Part shown: positions 63,905 to 64,000 of the stretch, one piece after another
How the letters are laid out: every line of letters starts with the position of its first letter
How positions within the stretch are numbered: position 1 is the first letter of the stretch
Assembly (NCBI GenBank): GCA_023443745.1
Contig: JAEZTB010000002.1
Coordinates: forward strand, 203,158 to 267,157
Direction: 5' to 3'
From: Bacillota bacterium
GTDB taxonomy: Bacteria > Bacillota > Clostridia > DSM-8532
Length of the DNA stretch: 64,000 nt
Notes under the pieces: generated by a model
The model's database searches: none
Told to the model about the DNA's origin: nothing
Seen by the model: the letters and a program-made list of their open reading frames with translations, nothing else
Translations under genes and position numbers: made by a program

Positions 63905-63938
63905 AAACCTGTTTTTAACTCGTCAAAAACAGGTTTTA
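63905..63938 (+). terminator. Terminator-like inverted repeat downstream of the transposase
   Basis: Perfect 12-bp arms AAACCTGTTTTT (63905-63916) and AAAAACAGGTTT (63925-63936), followed by TT. It may shield the element from read-through. From 63728 to 64000 I see no gene besides IS end sequences. Confidence 0.65.
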
Positions 63939-64000
63939 TCAATGTTTTGAACCTTGTTGATTTTACTTTTGCAAACTGGAACTTACTTTTTCAAGTGACC

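Larger units (their letters stand above)
62305..63994 (+). mobile_element. IS30-family insertion sequence
   Basis: Left end TTGAAAAAGTAAATTCCA at 62305; right end its inverted copy at 63977-63994 with 17 of 18 bases matching, giving about 1690 bp. It encloses an IS30 transposase gene. A second inverted pair, 62305-62325 with 63778-63798 (19 of 21), suggests an alternative inner right end of 1494 bp. No clear target duplication is seen. It lies upstream of pflB and may influence it. Confidence 0.75.

Overview
The window looks like a chromosomal segment of a low-to-moderate G+C anaerobic Firmicute, most likely in the Clostridia. The clues are strong GGAGG ribosome-binding sites, frequent GTG/TTG starts, a pyruvate formate-lyase pair, clostridial-type PII/DUF1538 genes and Lpl-type sugar ABC transporters. 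No rRNA, tRNA or CRISPR array was seen. Most of it is accessory metabolism and regulation rather than housekeeping genes.

Layout. 1-8046 (minus strand) is one sugar-utilisation cluster: FAD-dependent oxidoreductase, lipoprotein binding protein, two permeases, a 2-hydroxyacid dehydrogenase and a membrane AraC-type regulator cut by the left edge, with a sigma-A promoter and a dyad at its start. 8362-10150 has a small (p)ppGpp synthetase and an LCP cell-wall ligase. 10236-15184 is a two-subunit aconitase-X and an enoate-reductase-like flavoenzyme opposite a TetR gene. 15224-17396 holds small membrane proteins, a DUF1330 protein and a serine hydrolase. 17747-20272 is a PII, double-PII and DUF1538 operon, followed by a TetR gene and a divergent MacB-like ABC exporter (20289-25034).

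25077-28604 is a SiaABCD-like signalling operon (kinase/phosphatase switch, SiaC, diguanylate cyclase) with an added V4R sensor. 28949-32791 has an exported transglutaminase-like protein, an AraC/GyrI regulator and a DUF3788 protein. 32799-39354 is a TetR-controlled divergent catabolic cluster: FGGY kinase and TetR one way; class III aminotransferase, tandem class II aldolase and MFS transporter the other. 39372-43799 is a methyltransferase/epimerase/DUF1697 operon and an OafA-like acyltransferase. 43884-47370 has an Erm-type rRNA methyltransferase with a probable attenuator, two nucleotidyltransferases and an alpha/alpha-toroid protein. 47520-50021 is an ECF sigma/anti-sigma operon. 50293-50588 is a gene-decay scar. 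54244-56880 encodes a Tet(M)-like GTPase fused to a NYN nuclease domain. 57233-58707 is a TetR/flavin-reductase operon with a long palindromic operator. 59141-62119 is pflA-pflB, and 62305-63994 is an IS30-family element that nearly reaches the right edge.

The most interesting signal is non-coding. A block of about 123 nt occurs twice, at 14425-14548 (+) and 28652-28774 (-). Each copy overlaps a promoter -10 box and lies about 50 nt upstream of a start codon: the TetR gene in one case, the Sia-like operon in the other. The flanks are almost identical, but a hairpin stem differs by two compensatory base-pair changes, as expected for a selected RNA structure. I do not recognise it as any known riboswitch class.
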